In this document: positions 24,229 through 35,085 of the stretch, one piece after another | How the letters are laid out: each line of letters starts with the position of its first letter | How positions within the stretch are numbered: position 1 is the stretch's first letter | Assembly (NCBI GenBank): GCA_033065855.1 | Contig: JAVXUO010001587.1 | Coordinates: 124,001-188,000 of the forward strand | Length of the DNA stretch: 64,000 bases | Direction: 5' to 3' | Source: Escallonia rubra | Lineage: Eukaryota > Streptophyta > Magnoliopsida > Escalloniales > Escalloniaceae | The notes under the pieces: model-generated | Database searches by the model: none | Told to the model about the DNA's origin: nothing | What the model saw: the letters and a program-made list of their open reading frames with translations, nothing else | Translations under genes and position numbers: made by a program

Positions 24229-24384
24229 ATTGAGGTGTCAAATGGGTCTGGCCAGGCCGGTGGGCCGGGCAAGCTTTTGAACAGTACCAAGTTTTGTTGG
24301 GCTTGGCCGAGATTGACATGGGCCAAGCCGGGTCAGGCTCTCTTATAACTATGATGATCGACTCCGCGACACCTGTTGCTGTGC
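24229..24384. mobile_element. hAT-type terminus fragment
   Basis: Starts TTGAGGTGTCAAATGGG with alternating GGCC/GGGCC motifs, much like the hAT end at 47275. It is cut off by the long LTR that follows. Confidence 0.4.
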
Positions 24385-25920
24385 CTGTGCGCCATTTCCA
24401 TTTCACGTGTCCCCGGCACCGTACACATTCACTGTGCCCGTGTGCCGTGCTGCTTACACATTCGCGCCCCCTGGCATCCTGTCACACTACCACGCCTCCG
24501 CATTGGTCCATCATGTCACCACACCATGCACACCTTGCCTTGATTGTGGAACATACTTCGACTCACTCCCTGGAGTGTGCAACATCCTGCGGGGATAGCG
24601 ACTCCTCCGAGACGCTATCTTGGCCTGTCGGGTAGGCAACTCTTCCAGGACACTATCTTGGCGCACTTCGAGTGCTCTGGCACAAGGATTCACCTGCGAG
24701 GATAGGCGACTCCTCCAGGACATTGTCTTTGTCAGGGAGCTCCAAGTGCTCTGGCATGAAGACTCCCCTTTCGCCAAGTTGACGACTCTTTCGGGATGCT
24801 ATTTTGGTCTGTTGGGTTGGTGACTCCTCCGGAACACTACCTTGGGGGGCTCCGAGTGCTCCGGCACAAGGACTCACCTGCGGGAATAAACGACTCCTCC
24901 GAGACACTATTTCCGCTAGGAAGCTCCAACTCCCCTTCCGCCAGGTAGGCGACTCCTTCGGGACGCTACTTGGCCCGTCGGTTAGGCGATTCTTTCGGGA
25001 CACTACCTCGACATGTTGGGCAGACAATTCCGACCGGACACTACCTCGACCCGGCAGGTAGGTGACTACTCTGGGACACTACGTTAGCGCGCTCTGAGTG
25101 CTTCAGTACGAGGACCAACCTGCATGATAGGTGATTCCTCCGGGACACTATCTCTGCCATGGTGTATGTGTGACTAGTCTATGCGCTACGACACTGTAGG
25201 CTTTCATTGGCACCCCTAGGGACTATGACCCTCGGGTCACTCCGAAATGGGAGAAGGTCTCCGGAGGGCATAGCGCCTATTCTGCATGGCAGTTGGGCAT
25301 CGAGTCTTCCCCATCGCTGCCAGGTCCTTGGCGTCTCTCGATGCCCTGTGAGACTCTACAAGGACTTTGGACTGGTGGCTAGATCAAGGGGGGCTCTCTG
25401 GCCACACTAGCGCTGTGTGGGTCACTCTTTCCAGACAGAAAGAACGACGTTGTGTAGAGAAGGCAGAGTGAATAAGCGATCCGACAGTCCGTGAAGCACT
25501 GGCACCAGTGGCCTCCTCGGTGACATGTCACTCTCGGGGAATGCCGCATGTCGGTTGATGTCATCATCATTTTAACCCCTATAGATAAGGGGCTTGAGAA
25601 TTCATTTTGAAGGACAGAAGAACATCACTCATTCTCACCTTCACTTTCTCACTCTGGAATTCTAAAGAGAGAAACGCACAGAACCCTAACACTGGACCTT
25701 GACCCTAGACCTAAACATCGGACTACGACTATTGTCGTGTATTCACCCCTACGCCATCGCCCTCGCAGCACTACCATCATCAGGCTCTGTCTGTGAAGCC
25801 CTTTGTTTTTGCTCTTGCTCCATCCTTCCTCTATCCAACATAAGCACGCTTGGCATCTGACTCGGACTGCATTCATTGTGACATCTCCACGTCCACTGCA
25901 AACACACTTTCTTGGCATCA
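24385..25920 (+). mobile_element. Long LTR, copy A (truncated and worn)
   Basis: Reverse complement of the same LTR family as 33354-36134 and 49494-52115. It shares the CACTCCCTGGAGTGTGCA region, a run of GACTCCTCCG-GACACTATC units, the GGAGGGCATAGCGCC region and the terminal CTTTCTTGGCATCA. A plus-strand TATA-like CTATAGATAAGG lies near 25578. The left end is missing, there is no internal region, and it is much more diverged than copy C. Old and broken. Confidence 0.75.
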
Positions 25921-26044
25921 ACTTTTTAATAGGCCCTCCTCCTTTTACCTGAGCTTGGGATCGATTGCTTGTAAACAACCAGATTAAGTTATCTTTTTTT
26001 TAATATATAAGAAATTAATTGTCCGAACAAATTTTTGCTACAAC

Positions 26045-26246
26045 CGGAGTTGTAGGAATCTTTCTCAAACCCCATATATAATGACAATTAATAGTCGCTA
26101 AATATTTCTGGTGACTTTTTTGCTAACATTTTAAGCGACAATTCTTAACATTAGTTTTTTAGCTTCACTAAACAAGGCCACTAGAAATGTTTAGCGACCA
26201 TCAATTGCCGCTATATGAGGGTAGGAGGAAGATTCCTTCAACCCAG
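26045..26246. mobile_element. Palindromic MITE (foldback)
   Basis: Left arm GGAGTTGTAGGAATCTTTCT... pairs with right arm ...AAGATTCCTTCAACCC over about 75 bases each side, including GTCGCTAAA-ATTTCT against AGAAATGTTTAGCGAC. A transcript would form a long hairpin. It carries the GTCGCTAAA motif seen again at 48303-48640. Confidence 0.7.
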
Positions 26247-26542
26247 GTAGCAGCCAAAACATTTCTTAATTGTCCAAAAATAGGGAAGTTACCTAATCAA
26301 TATGGTTCATTTATATTTTTTTATTTTGCATATATTTGTTCATTTGAAAAACATATTTAGGGGGACAACATAAACTAAATTTAAGAAGACATATCCTAAA
26401 AAGTTGAGAAAGGGAAAAGAAGTAACGTAATCATCTTCGAGATCTTTAATGTTCGAATTGCTGCTTTGCCTATCAGTATTATTTCAATACCGGTACTACA
26501 CATCAAGATAATCCATATCTCCACCTCTCACATTTATATATA

Positions 26543-27613
26543 TCTATACTATATATAATGATAACTTTATTTTTAGTTTTGGTGTAATACTCTTTTGATG
26601 TTATACTGAAAGTGATTCTTGCGCTGACACGTGTCTATTATGAGGACAAAATTACAAAATATCACTACACACTCTCCACAAACCTATCAGCTACCAGAGA
26701 GAGACACCCACTCTATGCACTTCACGTTAACTGCTGCATCAGTCTATCTTCCTCCCTCTCTCCTTCATCCTACAATTCAACAATCCCGCATTAATTTGCA
26801 TTTTCTTTTCTTTATATATAATGAGCATACTCATTTTAGTGTAACACATCTTTTGGTGTTACATAACTACCTATTTAAAATGGTGACATGTGGCATTCTA
26901 AGAACATTTCTTAAAAGTGACACAAAATTAAAATATTAATAATCACCTATAAGAACATGTTTGGTTTTTATAATTTATACTCCCTCCGTCCCACATAATT
27001 TGATCAACTTTTTTTTTTTTTTTTGCACGCAGATTAAGGATTTAAGTGTTATATTATGTGTTTCTCATTCTACCCTTTAGAGAGAGGAGTGGAAGAAAGT
27101 GGGTCAGAAGAGAGAAAATTAGTTAGTAAAGTGTTAAATGTGGAGAGATAAATGAATAAAAAAGTGTAAAAAAATGAGGCAGGAGAGAGAAAATTAGTTG
27201 ATAGAGATTTGAATGTGAAGAGAGAAATAGAATAAAAAAATGTAAATATGTAAAAGTTACAGAATCTTTCTTAATTTTGAAGTGAGCAATTTTTGTGGGA
27301 TGGCCCAAAAAAGAAAGATGATCAATTTTTGTGGGACGGAGGGGATATTTCTTTTTAGTGAGCGGTGAGAATAAATACTTATATGTCATGTCTAATTTTA
27401 AAAGTTCCAGGCTATTAACTTTATTTTCTAGCACGCATCACGTATGTCACGATAAATAACTACTTATTAAGATGTTTTTGGTTTCTAAATTTGAGATTCA
27501 TCCTAAAAAATGTAATTAGACTACACCTAATGTTGTGCTTGATATTAAAAAAAATATCAAATTTTTAACCTTTTTTTTATACACACATCGCATGTGCAGT
27601 ACGGTAACTTGTA
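26543..27613 (+). mobile_element. Helitron-like non-autonomous element (tentative)
   Basis: The left end TCTATACTATATATAATG, preceded by A, fits the TC... start of plant Helitrons. The right end has a small hairpin CACAT-CGC-ATGTG shortly before CTTG followed by T, close to the CTRR-T rule. A second near-copy of the start (TATATATAATGAGCATACT) lies at 26813, so the structure may be compound. It contains a Stowaway at 26980-27345. Confidence 0.45.
26980..27345. mobile_element. Stowaway-type MITE, copy 1
   Basis: Inverted ends CTCCCTCCGTCCCAC and GTGGGACGGAGGGGA, flanked by TA on both sides, the Tc1/mariner target duplication. 366 bp, no coding capacity. The same family occurs at 37141-37515 and 42606-43903. 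Confidence 0.9.
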
Positions 27614-29911
27614 GAAAATAAGTGAAAAACGTACAATTGCCCTGTTTTGCTTTAATGTAATTCGTTGATGACAAGTGTACAGATTTTGAAAGAAGAAGTA
27701 GTCATACTTCATTTCATATGTTTTGCTGTCTAAATAATGAAATGTCTTTGTACGTAACCTTAGTTGTAATTGAACAAGTTATTGGAGTGGGAGCTGTAGT
27801 TGAATCTACGTTGACAAGCGTAGATTTGGAATTTTGGCTTTGAAAAGGTTATTGAGGCTCTGAGGTAACCTTTTTATTTTGGTGTTTGAAAAAGTTAATG
27901 ATGCATATGTCTTTTATCCGATATTCCGTTTTCTTTTTTTTTTTTTTTCCTTTTGTTTCCTAAGCAATATCGCGATTTTCAGAAAGAACGAAGTGGTTGA
28001 TTCTTTTCATTGTGTTACCTCTCTACTCGGGACACCATATATCAGAATCTCACCTTGCTGCAATTGACAATGTGCTATATGATTTTGTCAAATTTCTTCA
28101 GTGCTAATGCTTATCATAGAATACTTTTATTTTGGAGAAACATGAAACAGGGAAGTGCTTTTTGTTTTCCTTAGTTTTGAAATGAACTAATCATCTGAAA
28201 ATTTGTACTCTTAGAATTTTGTCCAACTACTGTTTGTTTCATCCAGAGAATATCGGACAGGAGCTGCACACTTGATGAGATCGAAGTTTGTTTGACGAGT
28301 TTGCGTTTTTGTAGATCCTCTTTCTTTCGTTGTTCTCGTTCGTGTAGGCATGGCTCACCCTTGAAACGATCACAGCTTGTTTACATTCTCTGCAGAACAA
28401 GTTGTCTGGCATACAGTAAGCTCATTTGGAGCAGGAAAGAGCTGAAGCTCTGAACCGAAGCCATACATCTGGAATGCATCTTAGTTTAATCTTGTAGACA
28501 ACTCTAGCTTCCAAGTTGCGAAAAGAAGTTAAAAATTTATCACCGTGTGCCCTTACTTGAGATATTAATCGTTTTTTTTTTTTTTTTTGGCAAATAAGCA
28601 TGCAACTAGCTAGTTTCTCTTAATTTAGACTTGGTCAGTTGGTCTTTGGTGAAACAATCTTACCATCTTATGTTTATATTTTTAAGATCAGAATAAAATG
28701 AGGTATTTGGCCATCCTGATGTGAGGTTAAAAATTGAGCATTCTATACATATATGGGCCTATGGCAGCCTGGCACCTTCACCAAACTTGAGTCCAAAGAG
28801 GAACCAAACCATACTGTCTAAAGAAGAGGACACTCCAATAGCATTTTGAGTTACAATTTCTTCATTCTGATTACAGAAAACATCAATCTGCGTTTGACCC
28901 ACAGTGATGTCTGAAGAGTCGTTCGTTATTTGGAAGTCTTCCGTGTAGAGTTAGCAACAGGAGAAAAAAACTAGACCAAACATGGCCCCAAATGAGCTGT
29001 TAGGGAGTCATTTGTTGAGGAATATATGGCGACCACTTTCACATTTGCTGCGCCAGAGATCCCATTATCATGCCATATACTAATGGATCTGTACGTTACT
29101 GTTACCCAATGGCGAGGAGATACCAGATTTCAACACGTCTGTAGCTGCAAGAATGCTTCTCCATGCCCAAGACATACTCCCCTTGAGGTTTTGAACACGT
29201 CTCCGGCTGTAAGAATGCTTCTTTGAATTACCTCTAAGAAGGTGGAAGTCTCACTATATGTGGAGGGGATAAAGGCGGGGACAAAACCTAGTCATAACTT
29301 GTTCAAGCATAGCAGGAGGAAACAGAAACTCATGACTTTAAACGCTAATTGCAAACCCTCTTAATTAACCTCTCTTATGTCTTTGAACAATCACTAAAAA
29401 TAAAGAAGAAAATCCACTTAACCCGGTGAACTGTTTGCTGCTTAGCCCCTCCCAAAAGGTGGCTGACAAAGCCACTCTCTAATCCCCCGACAACAAGTAT
29501 CTACCGGTGATAGTATCGCTTTTCTTACAGACGTCGTAGGAACTGCTTATACAGATAAGTAGTGGAGATCAAGGCATTATATAGCCTGATTTAAAGCGAC
29601 ACGAGATGCTTTGCGAAGCGATTTTCCCCCCACGCTTAGTTATATACTAATTTACACTCGATTTATCTTTTCCACAATTGAAATTGCAGAAAAGATAAAT
29701 CCAGATCCGTGGTTTAGGTACAGATAATCTTCTGACTAAAATTGAAAATGAGGAGATAAAAATTATATTGCCCTCAGTGCAAAATCAGTAATTCACTAAT
29801 TCCTACGTCAGTTATGTTTTGTTCAGAAATTTTCATACAACTGCTGAACAAGATTGGTCCTGACAAACTTCAAATGAAATAACACCGCTAACCAACGAAG
29901 GGCCGCTTTTC
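27614..29911. other. Intergenic, no recognised element
   Basis: A/T-rich sequence with long T-runs near 27935 and 28570. A small imperfect repeat (CACGTCT-C-GGCTG-AAGAATGCTTCT) lies at about 29133-29222. No supported gene. Confidence 0.4.
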
Positions 29912-29917
29912 TTTATT
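29912..29917 (-). terminator. CYP716: Candidate polyadenylation signal of the P450
   Basis: AATAAA on the minus strand, about 200 nt beyond the P450 stop codon and in the same direction. Confidence 0.4.
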
Positions 29918-30114
29918 TATTATAAGGCCCGGCTACCTTTTATACGCCACGTAGATATGATTAATTATGTGAATATCATCACCAAAAAGTTCTAATAAAA
30001 CTTCTACTTAAAAAGGATAGGAAATGAAGAACACATGGAAAGAGGAAGATATACTACAAATTAAAGAGCTGTAACTAGAAAGGAACACAACTGAGCTAGA
30101 TCAGAAAAGAAGTT

Positions 30115-31864
30115 TCACAAGCCAACTCGTTGTTCGTGATGGTGGAGGCGAACCGGAAGTCCATGAGCCGGGACAGGAAGTGGTTTGTGTAAAACTTTCT
30201 CGTCGGGAATCAGCTTTTCCCATTTGAACGTTGTCACTACATTATGCATGAAAACTAGTATAGCCAGCCGTGCGTATTCATTTCCAGGACACATTCGAGG
30301 TCCCCCTCCAAAAGGAATAAATGTGTATGGTGCCGGACCCTTTCCTTCAAACCTCGATGGATCAAACTTCTCTGGATCTGGAAAGTAGTTTGCGTTCTTG
30401 TGTGTTGCACCTATAAGCGTATGCAACTGTGAACAGGAATTCAATGCCAGTTTCATTAGCTAGATCGTCTACAAAAAATGTTCTAAAACTTGCATGGACA
30501 GTACAGTTTCGCTTACCTTCCATCCTTTTGGGATCAAATATCCAGCATAGGTGAAATCAGTGATAGCCTCCCGAAATGTGCCAATGGCCGGTGGCATCAG
30601 TCTCAGTACTTCGTTGACAACGTTCCAAGAGTATCTAATCTTCTTAGTGTCCTCCCAAGTAAGTGAATCTTTCGATTCTTGTGAAGTTACTATGTCCATT
30701 TGCTCTTTAGTTCCCAAGTACATGCCCAGACGAACATAAATGTATGAGATAGCCATATGATTTTCTAAGATTATTGACTTGTTCCCTTCTTTGCGAAAGA
30801 GCGATTAAGCGAGAAAACTCAATTTTGTTGAAAAATTTTCTTTGAAAAGTTTATAGAAGCTTACCTCGTAAGACTTCGTAGTACACCTGAGGAAGTTCGG
30901 CCAGATACTTCATAATGAAGGTCAGTGTAGCAATCAACGTGCTATACCCTCCTATTAGTAAGCCTAGAATATGGCTCGAAATGTCCAACTCATCCTAAAA
31001 CTGTCCATTCTCATCGGTGGTAACGAGCATCTGTGACAGCATGTCCTGCTTTGGGGATGCCCTCTTCTCGGAGAGATCAATCTTCCTTTGCTTGATGATT
31101 GCCTCAATCTCGTCGTGCAATACCTTCGATCCTTTCATTGCACCACTGAACGCCGTTCCTGGCAAATCTACCGGCAAAGCAAGGATGCCATTCTCGATGT
31201 CCTCCATTGGCTTCGAAAGTTCATCGAATTTCTTGGGATCATCAATGCTTAGAAATAACCGAAACGACAAGGTCAAGATGTACTTTCTGACCACATGGGT
31301 AACCTCAACCTTTTCGCCAACCCAATCCGTCTGCAAATGGTGTTTAATCACCGCGTCCATTATACCAACATAGTTCTGTAGAGCATTTGCTTTGAGCAAC
31401 GAAGGTAGCATCTTGCGCACTTTTAAGAAATGGTCGTTGTGCACAACATTCGAAGACTTCGTTAGAGTTCTCTTAAGTGAGCTTGGAAGCCAAACTTGGA
31501 CAAGTTTCTTCTCATTGGAGAATATAAACTTGTTTCCCTCAGGACCGCACAAGATTGCCATGGGATGTCCTATCAGTGATGTCTTGAAAACCTTGGACGA
31601 GTACTTATTACTCCTTTCGGCCACAAACTTTTCGATAACACCATTGGAGATCTTAGAGAAATAATCCAATGATTCACCGACAATAGGCCAACCCGTTGCT
31701 CCGGGCGGGAGTGGAACTTTTAGACCATTTGAATAGTTGTTAAGTGCTAGTTGTGGCTTGTGTTTGGTAATGAAATTGTGGATTGAAAGACAAGTGAAGG
31801 AAATTATGCAGAGAAGCAGAGGCAGGAGAAAGAATGGTTCCATAACTAGAAATTTTGTTCGCAT
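30115..31864 (-). pseudogene. CYP716: CYP716-family cytochrome P450 with one in-frame stop
   Basis: CYP716 enzymes are ER-bound monooxygenases, many of which oxidise triterpene skeletons such as beta-amyrin. Exons on the minus strand: 31864-30865, 30704-30517, 30426-30115, with consistent GT-AG sites and phases, 499 codon positions in all. Motifs in order: N-terminal membrane anchor, PPGATGWPIVGES hinge, I-helix GGYSTLIA, EVLR (ExxR) in exon 2, FDPSRF, and heme loop [11 protein letters not shown] with its cysteine near position 442. Two oddities stand out. Codon 290 (30997-30995) is TAG where relatives have Leu or Met, which would cut the protein before the I-helix and heme site. The I-helix acid usual before Thr (D/E-T) is Ser here. 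The second ATG (31843, MEPFFLL) fits family starts and the TATA distance better than the first (31864). The substrate cannot be read from sequence. Confidence 0.9.
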
Positions 31865-31890
31865 TGGAGTTTATGAATGACAGAACCAAC

Positions 31891-31898
31891 TATTTATA
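31891..31898 (-). promoter_or_regulatory. CYP716: TATA box of the P450
   Basis: TATAAATA on the minus strand, 27 bp upstream of the first ATG. Transcription would then begin at or just before that ATG, which favours the second ATG (31843) as the working start. Confidence 0.65.
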
Positions 31899-32020
31899 AC
31901 AGAGCTTGCAAGGCAAGGACATAGTCACGTACTACACTGGTGAGCTGACTTTCTAAACGGGGAGTCCCATGGGGAAAGCTTCCAAAGCATGGACATAGAT
32001 CTGAAAGCTTATAAAATTAA

Positions 32021-33213
32021 GGGCTAATTACACTAATGTCCCTGAGTTTAGGGGGTAATTACAGTCAAGGACACAAAGTTTCAAAATGTAACATTCCGTG
32101 ACCAAAAGTGTTTCAAATATATCACCCGTATCCATCCGTTAGGGTTCCGTCCAAAAAGTGTACTTTTTTTATGATGTCATCAATACGTATTTTTAAAATG
32201 ACGATACTACTCCTTGTACTTTATTATGGTAAATCCCTAATTTTCTCTCTCCACAATTTAAACCCTAGATCTAAAGTCACTGCCGGCAGCCCCCTCCGCC
32301 ACCCCACGCCGCCAGCAGCCCCCCTCCCCCGCCCCACGCTGCCAGCAGCCCCCCTCGCCCCACCATCCGGCAGAACCACCCCACCATGCCGGCAAGCCCC
32401 TTGGCACACCCAAGCTGCCGAGACGCCTCCGGCAAGCGCCTTGGCAAACCCACGCCGCCGGCACAGTCCCCCTCACCCCACCATCCGGCAGAACCACCCC
32501 ACCACGCCGGCAAGCCCTTGGTGAGGGAGGGAGGAAGATTGGGTAAGATTGCGTCGGGGGGTGGAATCGGGTCACTAGCGTCGATCTCACGGTCGCGGCA
32601 TCAATCTTCACACCCCTCCACACAACCCTGCACCCTACTATCCCCAACCCCCACATCTCCCAAAATCCGATCTCCTCCAGCCTAACAATGATCACGCCAT
32701 CGACATCGGTGAGAGGCGACAACTTCTCACATCCCTCCACAACCCTACCCCACCATCACATCTTATCAACTTTCATTCGATCTCACCGTCGCGGCATCGG
32801 GTCATTAGCGTCTGGGGTGCGTGGAATCGGAGGTGGCGAGGAAGATAAGAGTCAACAGTAGGTGGGTAGCGGCGGGGTGAGGCTGAGCGAAGGGCGACGA
32901 CAGCATGAGTTAGGGGCAGTGGCGGCGGTGACGAGGGAGGAAGACGGGTTGGGCAGGGGAATGGGGAGGCAGACAGGGTGGGGGGGTGGGCGTGGGGAGA
33001 GGAAGAAGAATAAACAGTTAATTAGAAAAAAAATTGAAGTAATGGCATTAAAAAAAAATAAGGTTCCAACTTAAGGGCAATAGAGTCTTTTCATTAAAAC
33101 CGTTAGGGTTTTTACCATTCCGTTTGGTCAATGGACATAAGTGTAATTTGTCGAAACTATTGTCATTGCCTGTAATTACCCCCAAACCTCAAGAACATAG
33201 GTGTAATTAGTCC
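32021..33213. mobile_element. Mutator-like non-autonomous element, 1.19 kb
   Basis: The ends GGGCTAATTACAC and GTGTAATTAGTCC are inverted. The match extends about 55 bp inward through GGGGGTAATTACAG against CTGTAATTACCCCC. It is flanked by a perfect 9-bp duplication TAAAATTAA (32012-32020 and 33214-33222), the Mutator hallmark. The interior 32280-33000 is GC-rich, with repeated CCGGCAGCC and CACCATCCGGCAGAACCACC units. Long open frames there follow from the composition and are not convincing genes. It sits about 120 bp upstream of the P450 TATA box. Confidence 0.9.
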
Positions 33214-34134
33214 TAAAATTAAAGAAGGAGAATAAAACAAATGAGAGAGATTAACTAAAGCCGCCCAAACACAAATGAAATAGTCCAAGACTCCACTCAG
33301 ACGGGTTGGATTTTCTTCACCTAAGTTGTTTCCTATTTTGTTGAACTAACTGGTGATGCCAAGGAAAGTGGGTTCTTACTTAGGTGGAGGTGCCACAAAG
33401 GCTACAATCCGTGTCAGCTTCCAAGTATGCAAAGTGAGAGACAGCAAGGACGGAGAAAGGGCAGAGAGCAAGGCTTCCTAGACAGGCCATGAGGAGTGGC
33501 AGTGCTACGAAGGCAAGGCTGAGACGAATAGGGTCGGCAGTTGACAGTCCAAGTCAGGGTCCGAGTCGGGGTCCAATGTTACGGTCTGAAGTTATGTCCA
33601 ATTTTGTGTTTCTCTCTCTAGAATCCAAGAGCTCTCAAATTCTAGAGTGAGAAAGTGATTTTGTGAGAATGAAGAAGAAGTTCCTTTTGAGTCATAAAGT
33701 GCACTATTTATAGGAAACAGTGTGCTTATGTCATAAAGTGCCACATGTCGTCTCCTGGGAGTGACGTCACCAGGGGGTCCCAAAATACCGATTCTCCGTT
33801 GGACTGCCAGTTCCCAAATTCACGTTGCCTGCCTCGCACAGCGTCGCTCTACCTGTCTGAGAAGACTGACCATACCATGACGGCATGATCAGAGTAAACC
33901 CGTTGCCCCAGGCTCCGATCCAAGCCCTTACTGAATCCCACAAGGTGCGTCAAGAGACGCGCAGAGAACCTGACAGCGGTGAGGGTTGCCCCTGTAGCCA
34001 ACTGCCAGGCGGACTAGGCACGATGCCCTCCGAGGACCTGCTTCCGTCCCGGAGTGACCCGTGGGTCATTGCCCTGGTGGTGTCGACGATCAACAATAAC
34101 AGGAGTGGACATGCTTGCAGCTCAGTGCTCAGAG

Positions 34135-34480
34135 TCTGCTTGCGAGGGGTCCTCGTGCCGGAGCCCCCCATGATTGTGACGGCGATGGCTTTAAGGTTGT
34201 GAGCCCATCCCGGTACGAGGGCCGAAGCCCCCCTGTGATTGAGACGGCGATGGCTATAAGGTTGTGAGCCCATCCCGGTACGAGGGCCGGAGCCCCCCTG
34301 TGATTGAGACGGCGATGGCTATAAGGTTATGAGCCCATCCCGGGACGAGGGCCGAAGCCCCCCCTGTGATTGAGACGGTGATGGCTATAAGATTGTGAGC
34401 CCATCCCGGTACGAGGGCCAAAGCCCCTCTGTGATTGAGACGGCGATGGCTATAAGGTTGTGAGCCCATCCCGGAAGCAT
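34135..34480. repeat. 65-bp tandem repeat inside solo LTR B
   Basis: GAGCCCATCCCGG recurs at 34201, 34266, 34331, 34397 and 34462, a period of 65-66 bp, with GAGACGGCGATGGCTATAAG between. Confidence 0.9.
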
Positions 34481-34559
34481 GTAACATGATTGTGGCGCAT
34501 GGGCGCGGTGCCTACAGCACGAGACAATACTAGGTGCCGAGGCACATGTTATGAAAGTG

Positions 34560-34795
34560 GTGTGGCGATGAACGTCGCGGAGCAATACTTGGTGCCGGGG
34601 CACGTATCATGAGAATGGGGCACGGGCGCTGCGACGAACGTCGCGGAGCAATACTTGGTGTCGGGGCACGTATCATGAGAATGGCGCAAGGGCGCGGCGA
34701 CGAACGTCGCGGAGCAATACTTGGTGCCGGGGCACGTATCATGAGAATGGCGCACGGGCGTGGCAACGAACGTCACGGAGCAATACTTGGTGCGC
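34560..34795. repeat. 66-bp tandem repeat inside solo LTR B
   Basis: AACGTCGCGGAGCAATACTT recurs at 34571, 34637, 34703 and (as AACGTCACGG) 34769. Each unit contains GGGGCACGTATCATGAGAAT. The unit differs in sequence from the preceding 65-bp array. Confidence 0.9.
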
Positions 34796-34934
34796 ACGTC
34801 AGGTGTCCCAAAGACGAGATGTGAGCTGAGTGTACCTGTCATAATAAGATAATGAATGCAACATGTAGTAATGACAAAGTCGGGAGTGATGGTATGCGGT
34901 CGTCGACGGCGGGTCATTCGGCGGTAGCGCGCGA

Positions 34935-35085
34935 CTTTGGGCGACGGACGTCGCGGGGTCGATGCACGACGGACGTCGGGAGGTTGATGCACGACGGACG
35001 TCGCGAGGTTGATGCACGAACGGACGTCGCGAGGTTGATGCACGAACGGACGTCGCGAGGTTGATGTACGAACGTCGGTAAACAT
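34935..35085. repeat. 25-27-bp tandem repeat inside solo LTR B
   Basis: Units of GGTTGATGCACGACGGACGT type, spaced 25-27 bp. The same core recurs within the 47-bp units of copy C. Confidence 0.8.

Noticed and set aside
24511-25061. Overlapping frames of 85-124 codons on both strands
   Set aside because: Repeat-derived sequence in LTR copy A.
32258-33074. GC-rich frames of 60-160 codons on both strands
   Set aside because: Interior repeats of the Mutator-like element; no domain, and both strands are open.
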